DNA of 64,000 nucleotides, from contig NZ_JAAGBB010000007.1 of assembly GCF_018129085.1 (NCBI RefSeq), positions 62,001-126,000 on the forward strand, in the 5' to 3' direction. The notes under the pieces are model-generated. The model was not told the origin of the DNA. It saw nothing but the letters and a program-made list of their open reading frames with translations, and did not search any database. Positions 45,161 to 55,443 of this stretch are shown one piece after another. The position numbers were made by a program, and so were the translations under genes. Positions within the stretch are counted from its first letter, which is position 1, and the number at the start of each line of letters is the position of its first letter. The stretch is from Plastoroseomonas hellenica (GTDB lineage: Bacteria > Pseudomonadota > Alphaproteobacteria > Acetobacterales > Acetobacteraceae).

Positions 45161-46561
45161 ATGGCCGCCTATGATTTCGATCTCTTCGTCATCGGCGGCG
45201 GCTCGGCCGGGGTGCGCTGCGGCCGCATCGCCGCGGGATACGGCGCCCGGGTGGCGGTGGCGGAGGCGCGCTTCTGGGGCGGCACCTGCGTCAATGTCGG
45301 CTGCGTGCCGAAGAAGATCATGGTCAATGCCGCCGAATACGGCGCCTGGGCGGATGATGCCCGCGCCTTCGGCTGGGACATCGCCAAGGGCGCGCATGAC
45401 TTCGCCGCACTGGCCGCCGCGCGCGATGCCGAGGTGACGCGGCTTTCCGCCATCTACAGCCGGCTGCTGACCAATGCGGGGGCGACGGTCTTCGATGCCC
45501 GCGCGAGTTTCATCGATCCCCATACCCTCGATGTCGGCGGCAAGCGCGTGACCGCGGAGCGCATCGTCATCGCGACCGGTGGGCAGACCGTGAAGCCGCT
45601 GATCCCGGGCGCCGATCTCGGCATCGATTCCGATGGTGTCTTCCTGCTGAAGACGCTGCCGAAGCGCATCGCGATCGTGGGTTCAGGCTACATCGCGGTG
45701 GAATTCGCCGGCGTCTTCCGCGGCCTCGGCTCGGAGGTCGAGCTGATCTACCGTGCCGAGCGGCCGCTGCGCGGCTTCGATGAGGATATGCGCGCCGCCC
45801 TCGATGAGGCGATGGAGGCGGACGGCATCCGCCAGCACCGGGGCGAGACGCCGGAAGCCCTGGAACGGGCCGGGGAGGGGCTGCAGCTCCGGCTCTCGAG
45901 CGGACGGGTCATCGCTGCCGATACCGTGCTCTTCGCCACCGGCCGGGTGCCGAACACCGCGACGCTGGGGCTCGAGGCGGCCGGCGTGACGGTGAGCGCG
46001 ACCGGCGCCGTGGTGGTCGATGCGGAGCATGCCACCTCGCAGCCCCATATCTTCGCGATCGGCGACGTCACCGACCGGCTGAACCTGACGCCGATGGCGA
46101 CCGCTGTCGGCCACGCGCTGGCCGACACGCTGTTCGGCAAGACGCCGCGCCGCGCCAGCTACGAGAACGTGCCGACCGCGGTCTTCTCCTCGCCCCCGAT
46201 CGCGACAGTGGGACTGACGGAGGAGGAAGCCGCCGCCCGCGGCCCGGTCGACATCTATCTCTCCCGTTTCACCCCGCTCCGGCACACCATTAGCAAGCGG
46301 ACGCGGCGCACCACCATGAAGCTCGTGGTCGACCAGAAGACCCGCCGGGTGCTGGGCGCGCATATGCTCGGCGACGATGCCGCCGAGATCATGCAGGGCA
46401 TCGGCATCGCCGTCGTCATGGGCGCCACCAAGGAGGATTTCGACCGCACCATCGGCATCCACCCGACGGCGGCCGAGGAATTCGTGACGCTGCGGACACG
46501 GACGCGGGAGGCTGGCATCCCCGCCCCGCATGGCCCCGCCGGCACCGGCGCTTCCACCTGA
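45161..46561 (+). CDS. gor: Glutathione-disulfide reductase
   Basis: A 466-residue NADPH/FAD disulfide reductase. FAD-binding FVIGGGSAGVRCGR, redox-active Cys43 and Cys48 in GGTCVNVGCVPKK, NADPH-binding IVGSGYIAVEFAGVFRGLGSEVEL with the Arg of IYRAERPLR, ATGRVPNTATLGL, and the C-terminal HPTAAEE with catalytic His. It keeps glutathione reduced in the cytosol. The pattern fits glutathione rather than dihydrolipoamide or mercuric reductases. Confidence 0.95.
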   Translation: MAAYDFDLFVIGGGSAGVRCGRIAAGYGARVAVAEARFWGGTCVNVGCVPKKIMVNAAEYGAWADDARAFGWDIAKGAHDFAALAAARDAEVTRLSAIYSRLLTNAGATVFDARASFIDPHTLDVGGKRVTAERIVIATGGQTVKPLIPGADLGIDSDGVFLLKTLPKRIAIVGSGYIAVEFAGVFRGLGSEVELIYRAERPLRGFDEDMRAALDEAMEADGIRQHRGETPEALERAGEGLQLRLSSGRVIAADTVLFATGRVPNTATLGLEAAGVTVSATGAVVVDAEHATSQPHIFAIGDVTDRLNLTPMATAVGHALADTLFGKTPRRASYENVPTAVFSSPPIATVGLTEEEAAARGPVDIYLSRFTPLRHTISKRTRRTTMKLVVDQKTRRVLGAHMLGDDAAEIMQGIGIAVVMGATKEDFDRTIGIHPTAAEEFVTLRTRTREAGIPAPHGPAGTGAST

Positions 46562-46612
46562 CCCTGGCCTGTGGCTATGGTCACCTCCCTTCGATCGGAG
46601 CCTGGATATTCC

Positions 46613-47989
46613 ATGACTGCGCGTGGCTGGAGCCCGGATAGTTGGAGGCAGATGCCGATCCGGCAGGTGCCGGATTACCCCGACATGGCGGCCCTGGCCG
46701 CCATGGAGGCCAAAATCGCGCGCTTCCCCCCGCTGGTCTTCGCCGGCGAGGCGCGGCGGCTGAAGGCTGCGCTGGCCAGGGCCGGCGAGGGTCAGGCCTT
46801 CGTGCTGCAGGGCGGCGACTGCGCCGAGGGCTTCGCCGATTTCACCGCGAACACCATTCGCGACAGCTTCCGCGTCCTGCTGCAGATGGCTGTCGTGCTG
46901 ACCTTCGGCGCCTCCCTTCCGGTGGTGAAGCTCGGCCGCATGGCAGGGCAATTCGCGAAGCCCCGCTCCTCCGACACCGAGACCAAGGACGGCGTGACGC
47001 TGCCTTCTTATCGCGGCGACATCGTCAACGGCCCGGACTTCACGCCGGAGGCGCGCATCCCCGATCCGTCGCGGATGGAATTCGCCTATATGCAGTCGGC
47101 GGGCACGCTGAACCTGCTGCGCGCCTTCGCGACCGGCGGCTATGCCGACCTGCACCAGGTGCATCGCTGGAACCTGGGCTTCGTCGCCCGCAGCCCGCTG
47201 GCCGACCGCTACGCCGACCTGGCGCACCGGATCGACGAGACGCTGAACTTCATGCAGGCCTGCGGCATGTCCGACGCCCCGCAGGTGCGGGAGACGGATT
47301 TCTACACCTCGCATGAGAGCCTGCTGCTGCCCTACGAGCAGGCGCTGACGCGGGTCGATTCCACGACCGGCGACCCCTATGCCTGCTCCGCGCATTTCCT
47401 TTGGATCGGCGACCGCACCCGGCAGCCGGAGGGCGCGCATGTGGAGTTCCTGCGCGGCGTCCGGAACCCGATCGGCATGAAGGTCGGCCCGACCATGGAG
47501 GCCGACGAGCTGGTGCGCCTGACCGAGATCCTGAACCCGGCGAATGAGAAGGGGCGGCTCACGCTCATCTCCCGCATGGGGGCGGACAAGGTCGAGGCGA
47601 AGCTGCCGCCGCTGCTGCGCGCCGTGCGGCGCGCCGGGCGGGAGGTGGTCTGGCTCTGCGATCCGATGCACGGCAACACCACCACGGTCGGCAGTTACAA
47701 GACCCGCAGCTTCGACGCGATCCTCGGCGAGGTCCGGCGCTTCTTCGACGCGCATCTGGCGGAGGGCACCTTCGCCGGCGGCGTGCATGTCGAGATGACC
47801 GGCAGTGACGTTACCGAATGCCTGGGCGGCGCCCACAAGCTGACGGAGGCCGACCTCTCCGCGAATTACGCGACCTTCTGTGATCCGCGCCTGAATGCGG
47901 AGCAGTCGCTGGAGCTCGCCTTCCTGATCGCGGAGGAGCTGAAGGCCCGGCGCGTGCCGGGGACCGCACCGGCGGTCGCTGCGCAATGA
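46613..47989 (+). CDS. Class II 3-deoxy-7-phosphoheptulonate synthase
   Basis: A 458-residue class II DAHP synthase, the first step of the shikimate pathway (phosphoenolpyruvate plus erythrose 4-phosphate). Signatures: [80 protein letters not shown] and [18 protein letters not shown], which supply phosphate- and metal-binding residues. This type is related to the plant and mycobacterial enzymes. The ATG at 46613 gives the normal N terminus. It overlaps the pncB gene by four bases. Confidence 0.95.
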   Translation: MTARGWSPDSWRQMPIRQVPDYPDMAALAAMEAKIARFPPLVFAGEARRLKAALARAGEGQAFVLQGGDCAEGFADFTANTIRDSFRVLLQMAVVLTFGASLPVVKLGRMAGQFAKPRSSDTETKDGVTLPSYRGDIVNGPDFTPEARIPDPSRMEFAYMQSAGTLNLLRAFATGGYADLHQVHRWNLGFVARSPLADRYADLAHRIDETLNFMQACGMSDAPQVRETDFYTSHESLLLPYEQALTRVDSTTGDPYACSAHFLWIGDRTRQPEGAHVEFLRGVRNPIGMKVGPTMEADELVRLTEILNPANEKGRLTLISRMGADKVEAKLPPLLRAVRRAGREVVWLCDPMHGNTTTVGSYKTRSFDAILGEVRRFFDAHLAEGTFAGGVHVEMTGSDVTECLGGAHKLTEADLSANYATFCDPRLNAEQSLELAFLIAEELKARRVPGTAPAVAAQ

Positions 47990-49152
47990 CCACCGACCGC
48001 GCGGCGGAGGAAGTGACGGACGCCGCCATCGCCGCGCGCACCGACAGCTATTTCAAGCGCACCCGGGCCGTCGTCGAGCGCTTCGGCGATGCGCGGGTCA
48101 CCTATGCGGTGTTCCTCCGACGCCCGGTGATCTCGGCGCCACGCCTGGCGCTCGATTTCCTGCGGCGTGCCGCGGCCCAGCGCGGCACGGATTTCGCGAT
48201 CGAGCTGATGCACGAAGAAGGGCAATGGGCCGGCGCCGGCGATCCGCTGCTCTACATCTCCGGCAGCTTCGCGAAGCTCTCGGAGCTGGAGACCATTCTG
48301 CTCCAGAAGCTCGGCGCGCCTTGCGTCGCGGCGCACAACGCCTACCAGATGTGCCTCGAACTGCCCTCCGCCTCCTTCCTGGCCATGGAGGCCCGGCACT
48401 GCGCCGGCGCCGAGATGCAGGAGATGATGGCCTATGCCGCCTCCGTCGGCAGCGCCGCCGCCCGCAAGGAAGGGGCCAAGGGCTTCATCGGCAATGCCAA
48501 TGACGCGACGGCTCATTGGTTCGGGGAGCCGGCGGGGCGCGGCACCATGCCGCATGCCCTGATCGGTTATGCCGGATCGACCGTCCGCGCCGCCGAGATG
48601 TTCCATGAGACCTTTCCGGATGAAGGGCTCACTGTGCTGGTGGATTATTTCGGCCGCGAGGTTTCGGACGGGCTGGCGGTCTGCGCCCGCTTCCCGGAGA
48701 TCGCGGCTTCCGGCCGCATGGCCGTCCGCCTCGATACCCATGGCGGCCGCTTCCTGGAAGGGCTGGATCCTGCCGAGAGCTACGCAGTGCTGGAGCGCCA
48801 CGTGCCGGGCGCCATCCGCCGTTACCTCAGCGAGACGGAGCTGCGGCACCTGGTCGGCACCGGCGTCTCCGCCGCCGCCATCTGGCGCATGCGGGAGGCA
48901 CTGGACGAGGCCGGCTATCCGCATGTGCGGATCGTCGCCTCCTCCGGCTTCGGGGTCGGGAAGTGCCGGGTGATGGCGGAGGCGCGGGCGCCGATCGACG
49001 TCGTCGGCACCGGCAGCTTCATCCCCGACGCCTGGAGCGAGACCTACGCCACCGCTGACATCGTCGAATATGACGGCGCCGCGCGGGTGAAGATCGGCCG
49101 CGAATTCCTGCTGCGGCGCAATGGCGCGCGCAAGAAGAACGGGCATGGGTGA
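47986..49152 (+). CDS. pncB: Nicotinate phosphoribosyltransferase
   Basis: A 388-residue enzyme of the NAD salvage route that makes nicotinate mononucleotide. Signatures: [80 protein letters not shown] and [10 protein letters not shown], with [13 protein letters not shown] near the C terminus. The enzyme works in the cytosol with nicotinate, PRPP and ATP. A four-base overlap with the DAHP synthase stop suggests translational coupling, although no metabolic link is obvious. nadE lies about 1 kb downstream, after a transporter gene. Confidence 0.93.
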   Translation: MTTDRAAEEVTDAAIAARTDSYFKRTRAVVERFGDARVTYAVFLRRPVISAPRLALDFLRRAAAQRGTDFAIELMHEEGQWAGAGDPLLYISGSFAKLSELETILLQKLGAPCVAAHNAYQMCLELPSASFLAMEARHCAGAEMQEMMAYAASVGSAAARKEGAKGFIGNANDATAHWFGEPAGRGTMPHALIGYAGSTVRAAEMFHETFPDEGLTVLVDYFGREVSDGLAVCARFPEIAASGRMAVRLDTHGGRFLEGLDPAESYAVLERHVPGAIRRYLSETELRHLVGTGVSAAAIWRMREALDEAGYPHVRIVASSGFGVGKCRVMAEARAPIDVVGTGSFIPDAWSETYATADIVEYDGAARVKIGREFLLRRNGARKKNGHG

Positions 49153-49249
49153 GCGCGTCCGATGACCGGTGCGCCGGAGGCGTGGAGGTCTGAATTGGCC
49201 GCGCCTCCCCGTGAGTTCCTCCGCGCCTGACGGGCGAAGGCTGAATCGG

Positions 49250-50146
49250 TTGACCAGCGAAACGGAGGCAGCGCTCGCGCGGGAACGCCGCATCGGCTGG
49301 CTCTGCGCCCTCGCGGTGGTGCTGATCTGGGTCGGCTTCCAGATCACTGGCCGCGTCGCCGCGCTTTCCCCGCTGACCGCCTGGGATGTCGGCGCCATGC
49401 GCTATGTCGGCGCCTTCCTGGCCGTGCTGCCGATCCTGGCGCTGCGCGGCCTGCCGCGCATGGCGCCGCACCGGCTGGCCGCCGTGGTCGCGACTGCCGG
49501 CATCGCCTTCCCGCTCTCGGCCTATCTCGGCTTCACCCTGGCGCCCGCCGCCCATGCGGCGGTGATCATGTCGGCCGGGCTGCCGGTCGCGACCAGCCTG
49601 CTCGCCTGGATCTTCCTGCGGGAGGTCCCCGGCCGGACGCGCCTGATCAGCCTCGGCGGCGTGGTCGCCGGCGTCTTGCTTCTGGCCTTCGAGGCTGGGC
49701 CCGCCGCGACCGGCGCCTGGCGGGGCGATCTCTGCTACGCCGCCGCCGCCTTCAGCTGGGCTGCTTATACCCTGCTGGTGCGGCGCTGGCGGCTGCCGGC
49801 GCTGGAGGCGACGCTGGCCGTCGGGCTCTATGCCGCGCTGGTCTACCTGCCGGTCTGGTGGCTGCTGCTGCCTTCGGCCACGGCGGAGGCGAGCCTCGGC
49901 GCCATGCTGGTCCCGGTCGTCTATCACGGCGCCCTCGCCGCCGTCGTGGCCGGGCTGTTCTACACACGCTCGGTCGCCGCCCTTGGCCCCGGCCCGATCA
50001 CGCTCTCGGCCGGGGCGGTGCCGGCCCTGGTCGCGGTTTCGGCCTGGGTGCTGCTGGGCGAACAGCTCGGGCCGGCCGGCATCGCGGGTGTCGGGCTCGC
50101 CTGCGCGGGGCTGGTATGGGGTGTCGCCGCGGCGCGCAGGGCGTGA
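49250..50146 (+). CDS. DMT-family (EamA) transporter
   Basis: A 298-residue drug/metabolite transporter with ten hydrophobic helices in two EamA halves (LCALAVVLIWVGFQITGRVAAL, YVGAFLAVLPILAL, AVIMSAGLPVATSLLAWIFLREV, then DLCYAAAAFSWAAYTLLVRRW, ALGPGPITLSAGAVPALVAVSAWVLLGEQL). The frame is open from a GTG at 49169, but the first 27 codons have atypical codon choices (AGG, GGA, CGA), so I prefer the TTG at 49250, which has GAAGG eight bases upstream. Substrate unknown; it sits between the two NAD-salvage genes, which may be chance. Confidence 0.82.
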   Translation: MTSETEAALARERRIGWLCALAVVLIWVGFQITGRVAALSPLTAWDVGAMRYVGAFLAVLPILALRGLPRMAPHRLAAVVATAGIAFPLSAYLGFTLAPAAHAAVIMSAGLPVATSLLAWIFLREVPGRTRLISLGGVVAGVLLLAFEAGPAATGAWRGDLCYAAAAFSWAAYTLLVRRWRLPALEATLAVGLYAALVYLPVWWLLLPSATAEASLGAMLVPVVYHGALAAVVAGLFYTRSVAALGPGPITLSAGAVPALVAVSAWVLLGEQLGPAGIAGVGLACAGLVWGVAAARRA

Positions 50147-50177
50147 CGATATGGGCGATCCGCACTAGATACGGCTC

Positions 50178-51845
50178 ATGGCCGAGACCCTGAAGATCGC
50201 ACTGGCGCAGATCAATTCGCATGCCGGCGCCATCACCGCGAATGTCGCGCGCATCCGCGCCGCCCGTGCCGAGGCCGCGCGCCTCGGCGCCGACCTGCTG
50301 GTGACGCCGGAATTCTCGATCGGCGGCTACCCGCCCGAGGATCTCGTGAAGAAGCCCGCCTTCGTCGCGGCCTGCGCGGAGGCGATCGCGGCGCTGGCCG
50401 CCGAAACCGCCGATGGCGGGCCTGGCGTCATCGTCGGCGGCCCCTGGCAGAATGGCGAGCTGCTGCACAACGCGGCCTTCCTGCTCGATGGCGGCAAGGT
50501 CGCCGCCCGGCGGGCCAAGCATGAGCTGCCGAATTACGGTGTCTTCGACGAGAAGCGCGTCTTCGATGCCGGCCCAGCGCCCGGCCCGGTGCCCTTCCGC
50601 GGCTTCCGCCTGGGGATGATGGTCTGTGAGGACTGGTGGTTCCCGGCCGTCTCCGAGACCCTGTCGGAGAGCGGCGCCGAGATCCTGCTCTCGATCAACG
50701 GCTCCCCCTTCGAGGTCGACAAGCATGAGCGCCAGCGCGTGCCGCTGGCGGTCTCCCGCGTGGTCGAGACCGGGCTGCCCTTCGTCTTCCTGGCCCAGGT
50801 CTGCGGCCAGGACGAGCTGGTCTTCGAAGGCGCTTCCTTCGTCATGAACCCGGATCGCGGCCTCGCCCACCTGCTGCCGATGTTCCAGGAGGAGATCCGG
50901 CTGACCGAATGGCACCGGGAGGGGGAGCGCCTGGTCTGCGCCCAGGGTGCGGTCGCGCCGACGCCGGAGCCACTGGCCCAGATCTATGGCGCGATGATGC
51001 TGGGGCTCCGCGACTATGTGGAGAAGAACCGCTTCCCGGGCGTGGTGCTGGGCCTGTCGGGCGGCATCGATTCCGCGATCTCGGCCGCGGTCGCCGCCGA
51101 TGCGCTCGGCCCCGACCGGGTGCACGCGGTGATGATGCCGTCCCCCTACACCAGCGCCGAGAGCCTGGAGGATGCGGCCGCCTGCGCCGAGCTGCTCGGC
51201 ATCCGCTACGACAGCATTAATATCGGCCCGGCGATGGAGGCCTTCGGCGCCATGCTGGCGCCCGCCTTCGGCAATCGCCCGCCCGATATCACCGAGGAGA
51301 ATCTGCAGTCGCGCATCCGCGGCGTCACCCTGATGGCGCTGTCCAACAAGTTCGGCGAGATGCTGCTGACCACCGGCAACAAGAGCGAGATGTCGACCGG
51401 CTACGCGACGCTCTATGGCGACATGTGCGGCGGCTATTCGGTGCTGAAGGACGTCTACAAGACGACCGTCTTCGCGCTCTGCCGCTGGCGCAACGCGCAT
51501 GTGCCGGCAGGCAGCCGCGGTCCGCAGGGGGCCGCGATGCCGGAGCGTGTCATCACCAAGCCGCCCTCGGCCGAGCTCAAGCCCGATCAGAAGGACCAGG
51601 ACAGCCTGCCGCCCTATGAGGAGTTGGATGCCATCCTGGAAGGCCTGATCGAGGGCGAGAAGTCGGTCGATGCGCTGGTGGCTGCGGGCTTCGACCGCGC
51701 GACGGTGCTGCGCGTCTGGAAGATGCTCGACCGCGCCGAATACAAGCGCCGTCAGGCGCCGCCCGGCGTGAAGATCACGCCGCGCGCCTTCGGCCGCGAC
51801 CGGCGTTACCCCATCACCAACGGCTTCACGGCGCTGGTGTCATGA
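50178..51845 (+). CDS. nadE: Glutamine-dependent NAD+ synthetase
   Basis: A 555-residue two-domain enzyme. The N-terminal nitrilase-type glutaminase has the Glu-Lys-Cys triad in TPEFSIGGYPPEDL, KHELPNYGVFDEKRVF and MMVCEDWWFP. The C-terminal synthetase has the P-loop LGLSGGIDSAISAAVAADALG and TTGNKSEMSTGYATLYGDMCGG. It amidates nicotinate adenine dinucleotide to NAD+. With pncB upstream this makes a small NAD salvage cluster. Its stop overlaps the next gene by four bases. Confidence 0.95.
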   Translation: MAETLKIALAQINSHAGAITANVARIRAARAEAARLGADLLVTPEFSIGGYPPEDLVKKPAFVAACAEAIAALAAETADGGPGVIVGGPWQNGELLHNAAFLLDGGKVAARRAKHELPNYGVFDEKRVFDAGPAPGPVPFRGFRLGMMVCEDWWFPAVSETLSESGAEILLSINGSPFEVDKHERQRVPLAVSRVVETGLPFVFLAQVCGQDELVFEGASFVMNPDRGLAHLLPMFQEEIRLTEWHREGERLVCAQGAVAPTPEPLAQIYGAMMLGLRDYVEKNRFPGVVLGLSGGIDSAISAAVAADALGPDRVHAVMMPSPYTSAESLEDAAACAELLGIRYDSINIGPAMEAFGAMLAPAFGNRPPDITEENLQSRIRGVTLMALSNKFGEMLLTTGNKSEMSTGYATLYGDMCGGYSVLKDVYKTTVFALCRWRNAHVPAGSRGPQGAAMPERVITKPPSAELKPDQKDQDSLPPYEELDAILEGLIEGEKSVDALVAAGFDRATVLRVWKMLDRAEYKRRQAPPGVKITPRAFGRDRRYPITNGFTALVS

Positions 51846-52228
51846 GCGGGCTGTTCTCCCCGGAAGGTGGCTTCAGCGTCCGCATCCTCGACATGTCCGG
51901 CGCCAATGGCGCCGAGCCGGTGGAGACGATCCGAGGCTTCCTGACGCTCGAGCATGCCAATGCCTTCGCGCGCCGCTATGTGCGCGACAGCCTGGAGCGC
52001 TGCCGCGCGCCGGGTATGGCGGCGGATGCCGTGCTGGCAGCCTGGTTCGCCTATGGCGAGGATGCGGAGATCGAGGAGGGCGGCGACCAGGCCTGGAAGA
52101 GTGCCAAGGAACTGGATGCCTTCGCGGCGATGCCGCCGAGCGATGCGGAGGAACGCAACTGGCGTGTCCTCGACCCCCGTGCCGACGAGGATGACGACGA
52201 GGATGACGATGGAGACGAGACGGCATGA
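51842..52228 (+). CDS. Hypothetical acidic protein, paralogue 1 of a tandem pair
   Basis: A 128-residue protein of no recognised family. It resembles the next gene's product: both share a run like ARR(Y/F)(V/I)R..(L/I)E..RA, then AAWFAYGEDA or AAYFGWGEYA followed by a Glu-rich stretch and AW. The C-terminal tail is extremely acidic (RADEDDDEDDDGDE). It has no signal peptide or membrane helix. The ATGA overlaps with nadE and with the following gene imply coupled translation in the nadE to gltX run. Confidence 0.7.
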   Translation: MSGLFSPEGGFSVRILDMSGANGAEPVETIRGFLTLEHANAFARRYVRDSLERCRAPGMAADAVLAAWFAYGEDAEIEEGGDQAWKSAKELDAFAAMPPSDAEERNWRVLDPRADEDDDEDDDGDETA

Positions 52229-52533
52229 AGCCGCCCCGCCACCAGGTCCTCTGCGGTGACTTCGCCGCCTACCAGGATCCCGAGGAGGAGTGGACCGTCG
52301 AGGGCTTCGCCTCTGCCGAGGCCGCGCAGGAATACGCCCGCCGGTTCATCCGCGCCCAGATCGAGGATTTGCGCGCCGAAGCGCCGGATCCCGAGGCGCT
52401 GCGCGCCGCCTATTTCGGCTGGGGCGAATACGCGGCGACCGAGGGGCTCGACACCGAGGCCTGGGTCGCCCATTGCATCGCCAACCCCGCGACCTCCCCG
52501 CGTGACACGAACTACCAGGCGATCGAGCCATGA
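52225..52533 (+). CDS. Hypothetical acidic protein, paralogue 2 of a tandem pair
   Basis: A 102-residue homologue of the preceding protein, lacking its acidic tail. The shared core is ARRFIRAQIEDLRA followed by LRAAYFGWGEYAATEG and a downstream Trp, with a conserved Arg-rich start of the core and DTNYQAIEP at the end where the partner has ERNWRVLDP. It overlaps gltX by four bases. Function unknown. The tandem duplication with divergence suggests a heterodimer or two similar partners. Confidence 0.72.
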   Translation: MKPPRHQVLCGDFAAYQDPEEEWTVEGFASAEAAQEYARRFIRAQIEDLRAEAPDPEALRAAYFGWGEYAATEGLDTEAWVAHCIANPATSPRDTNYQAIEP

Positions 52534-53864
52534 AACTCCGCTTCGCGCCGTCGCCGACCGGCCTCCTGCACGCCGGCAATGCCCGCATCGCACTCGCCAA
52601 CTGGCTGCTGGCGCGGCGCCATGGCGGGCGCTTCGTGCTTCGCCTCGACGACACCGATACAGCGCGCAGCACGCCGGAATTCGCCCAGGCGATCGAGGAG
52701 GATCTGCGCTGGCTTGGCCTCGACTGGGATGAGCGCTTCGCGCAGTCCGAGCGGCTCGATCGCTACGCCGCCGCCGCCGAGCATCTGAAAGGTGCCAAGC
52801 GCCTCTACCCCTGCTTCGAGAGCGAGGAGGAACTCGCGGCCAAGCGCGAACGACGCCGCCGCGAGGGCCGCGCCCCGGTCTATGACCGGGAGGCGCTGAA
52901 GATGACGCCGGAACAGTACGAGCGTGCGCTGGCGAACGGGAAGCAGCCCTATTGGCGTTTCCTGCTGTCGCCGCGCAGCATTACCTGGCGCGATGCGGTG
53001 CTCGGCGGGCGCAGCGTGAAGCTGCAGGCGATCAGCGACCCGGTGCTGATCCGCGCCGATGGCTCCCCGCTCTACACCTTCACCTCGGTGGTGGACGACC
53101 TCGAGACCGGCGTCACCCATGTGGTGCGGGGCGAGGACCACGTCACCAACACCGGCATCCAGATCGACCTTTTCGAGGCGCTGGGCGGCGATTCCGGCCG
53201 GTTGACCTTCGGTCACCTGCCGCTGCTGACCGATGCCGATGGCGGGCAGCTCTCGAAGCGGCTCGGCTCCATCTCGCTGCGCCAGTTCCGGCGCGACGGC
53301 ATCGAGCCGGCGGCGCTGGCGGGCTATCTGGCCGCCCTTGGTACCTCCGCCGACCCGGTGCCGGGCATGCCGCGGGAGCTCGCGAAGGATTACCACCTCG
53401 GCCGCGTCTCGCACTCGGCGGCGCGCTTCGACCCACGCCATTTGCTGGCGCTGAACCGGCGGGTGCTGCACACGGCCTCCTTCGCTGACGTCCGCGACCG
53501 GCTGCCGGAGGAGGCGGACGAGGCCTTCTGGAACGCGGTGCGCGGCAACCTCGACCTGTTGCGGGAAGCCCGGCCCTGGTTCGACGTAGTCCGCGGCAGC
53601 ATCGTGCCGCCGGCGCAGGAGGCGGAGCTGGATTTCCTCCGCGCCGCGCTGGACGCCCTGCCGCCGGAGCCCTGGGACGAGGCGACCTGGGGCATCTGGG
53701 TGGAGGCGTTGAAGGTCACCACCGGCCGCAAGGGCAAGGCGCTGTTCCTGCCGCTCCGCCTGGCGCTGACGGGGGAGGAGCATGGCCCCGACCTCAAGCG
53801 ACTGCTGCCGCTGATCGGGCGGGAGAGGGTGGTGCAGCGGCTCAGGCTGGGCGCTTCCGCTTGA
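52530..53864 (+). CDS. gltX: Glutamyl-tRNA synthetase
   Basis: A 444-residue class I aminoacyl-tRNA synthetase. HIGH-type motif in FAPSPTGLLHAGNARIALANWLLAR (residues 5-29), GGRFVLRLDDTD, the KMSKS-type motif QLSKRLGSISLRQF near residue 237, and the C-terminal anticodon-binding helices. It is shorter than the E. coli enzyme (about 470), as in many alphaproteobacteria, which often carry two GltX. It charges tRNA-Glu and perhaps tRNA-Gln, with amidation by GatCAB. It is followed after 138 bases by cysS. Confidence 0.94.
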   Translation: MKLRFAPSPTGLLHAGNARIALANWLLARRHGGRFVLRLDDTDTARSTPEFAQAIEEDLRWLGLDWDERFAQSERLDRYAAAAEHLKGAKRLYPCFESEEELAAKRERRRREGRAPVYDREALKMTPEQYERALANGKQPYWRFLLSPRSITWRDAVLGGRSVKLQAISDPVLIRADGSPLYTFTSVVDDLETGVTHVVRGEDHVTNTGIQIDLFEALGGDSGRLTFGHLPLLTDADGGQLSKRLGSISLRQFRRDGIEPAALAGYLAALGTSADPVPGMPRELAKDYHLGRVSHSAARFDPRHLLALNRRVLHTASFADVRDRLPEEADEAFWNAVRGNLDLLREARPWFDVVRGSIVPPAQEAELDFLRAALDALPPEPWDEATWGIWVEALKVTTGRKGKALFLPLRLALTGEEHGPDLKRLLPLIGRERVVQRLRLGASA

Positions 53865-54002
53865 ACCTGGGCCCGCGACCGGGCAGAAAGGACGCCATGT
53901 CCGCGTCCAGGCTCCAAGCATCCGCGCTCTGTCGCTGAACCGCCGCCGGGGAGAAGAAATCCCCACGCGCCTGCCTGACCGCACCCCTGTTCCTGGACCA
54001 CC

Positions 54003-55421
54003 ATGACCGAACTGCACCTGCACAACAGCGCCGCCCGCAAACGCGAGGCTTTCGCGCCGATCGATCCCGGGCATATCAGGCTCTATGTCTGCGGCCCGAC
54101 GGTCTATGACCTGGCGCATCTCGGCAATGCCCGGCCGGTCGTGGTCTTCGACGTGCTGGTGAGGCTGCTGCGCCGGCTCTATCCGCGCGTCACCTATGTG
54201 CGGAACATCACCGACATCGACGACAAGATCAATGCGCGCGCCCGCGAGAGCGGGGAGCCGATCGCGGCCATCACCGCGCGCACCACGGCGGACTTCCACC
54301 GTGACATGGCCGCTCTCGGCGCCCTGCCGCCGGATGAGGAGCCGCGCGCGACGCAGAACGTCGCCCAGATGATCACCCTGATCGAGCGGCTGATCGACCG
54401 CGGCCATGCCTATGCCGCGGAAGGGCATGTGCTGTTCAGCGTCCCTTCCTACGCCGGGTATGGGCAACTTTCCGGCCGCACGCCGGACGAGTTGCTGGCC
54501 GGCGCCCGCATCGATGTCGCGCCCTACAAGCGCGATGCCGGCGATTTCGTGCTGTGGAAGCCGTCCGACGACACGACGCCGGGCTGGGACAGCCCCTGGG
54601 GCCGCGGCCGCCCGGGCTGGCACATCGAGTGCAGCGCGATGTCCTGGCGCTATCTCGGCGAGGAGTTCGACATCCATGGCGGCGGGCACGACCTGCTCTT
54701 TCCGCACCATGAGAATGAGCTGGCGCAATCCGCCTGCGCTTTCCCCGGCAGCCGCTTCTCCCGCTACTGGATGCACAACGGCATGCTGCTGGTGGACGGG
54801 GAGAAGATGTCGAAGTCGCTCGGCAACTTCATGACCGTGCGCGACATCCTGGCGCGGGGCGCCTGGGCCGGCGAGGCCTTCCGGCTGCTGCTGCTGAAGA
54901 CCCATTACCGCCAGGCGATCGACTTCACCCTGGCCGGGCTCGATGAGGCGAAGCTGGAGCTCGACGACGGCTATGCGATGCTGGCCCGCGCGCCGGCGGC
55001 CGACGGCGCTGATATCGCCGCCATGGCGGAATGGGCCATGGCGCCGCTCCGCGACGATCTCAACACACCCGGCACCATCGCGCGGCTGCGCGACCTGCGC
55101 ACGCTCGAGAATGTCGCGACGGTCGGCGGCAGCGCGACCGCGGTGCTGTCCCGCATCGGGCAGGACTGGGCGCCGGCGCCAGGTGAGGCGGCGGCGGCCT
55201 TCCGGGAAGCCGCCGGCGTGCTCGGCCTCTTCCAGGGTGATGCCGAGGCCTGGCTGCGCGGCGGCGTCGATGCGGCGGCGATCGAGGCCGCCATCGCGGC
55301 GCGGCTCGCCGCGCGCAAGGCACGCGACTTCGCGGAAGCCGATCGGATCCGCGCCGAGCTGCAGGCGCAGGGCATCGTGCTGGAGGACGGGGCGGGCGGC
55401 ACCACATGGCGGCGGGCCTGA
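54003..55421 (+). CDS. cysS: Cysteinyl-tRNA synthetase
   Basis: A 472-residue class I synthetase. HIGH-type [16 protein letters not shown] after the zinc-ligand Cys of [23 protein letters not shown], zinc ligands in HIECSAMS and [11 protein letters not shown], and KMSKSLGNF near residue 276. A DALR-type C-terminal helical domain ends in the anticodon-binding region. The 138-base gap before it holds a short GGGGA/TCCCC stem and no gene. The next gene, a tRNA methyltransferase, starts 22 bases later. Confidence 0.96.
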   Translation: MTELHLHNSAARKREAFAPIDPGHIRLYVCGPTVYDLAHLGNARPVVVFDVLVRLLRRLYPRVTYVRNITDIDDKINARARESGEPIAAITARTTADFHRDMAALGALPPDEEPRATQNVAQMITLIERLIDRGHAYAAEGHVLFSVPSYAGYGQLSGRTPDELLAGARIDVAPYKRDAGDFVLWKPSDDTTPGWDSPWGRGRPGWHIECSAMSWRYLGEEFDIHGGGHDLLFPHHENELAQSACAFPGSRFSRYWMHNGMLLVDGEKMSKSLGNFMTVRDILARGAWAGEAFRLLLLKTHYRQAIDFTLAGLDEAKLELDDGYAMLARAPAADGADIAAMAEWAMAPLRDDLNTPGTIARLRDLRTLENVATVGGSATAVLSRIGQDWAPAPGEAAAAFREAAGVLGLFQGDAEAWLRGGVDAAAIEAAIAARLAARKARDFAEADRIRAELQAQGIVLEDGAGGTTWRRA

Positions 55422-55443
55422 TCTCGCCCCCGAGGAGGTTCCG

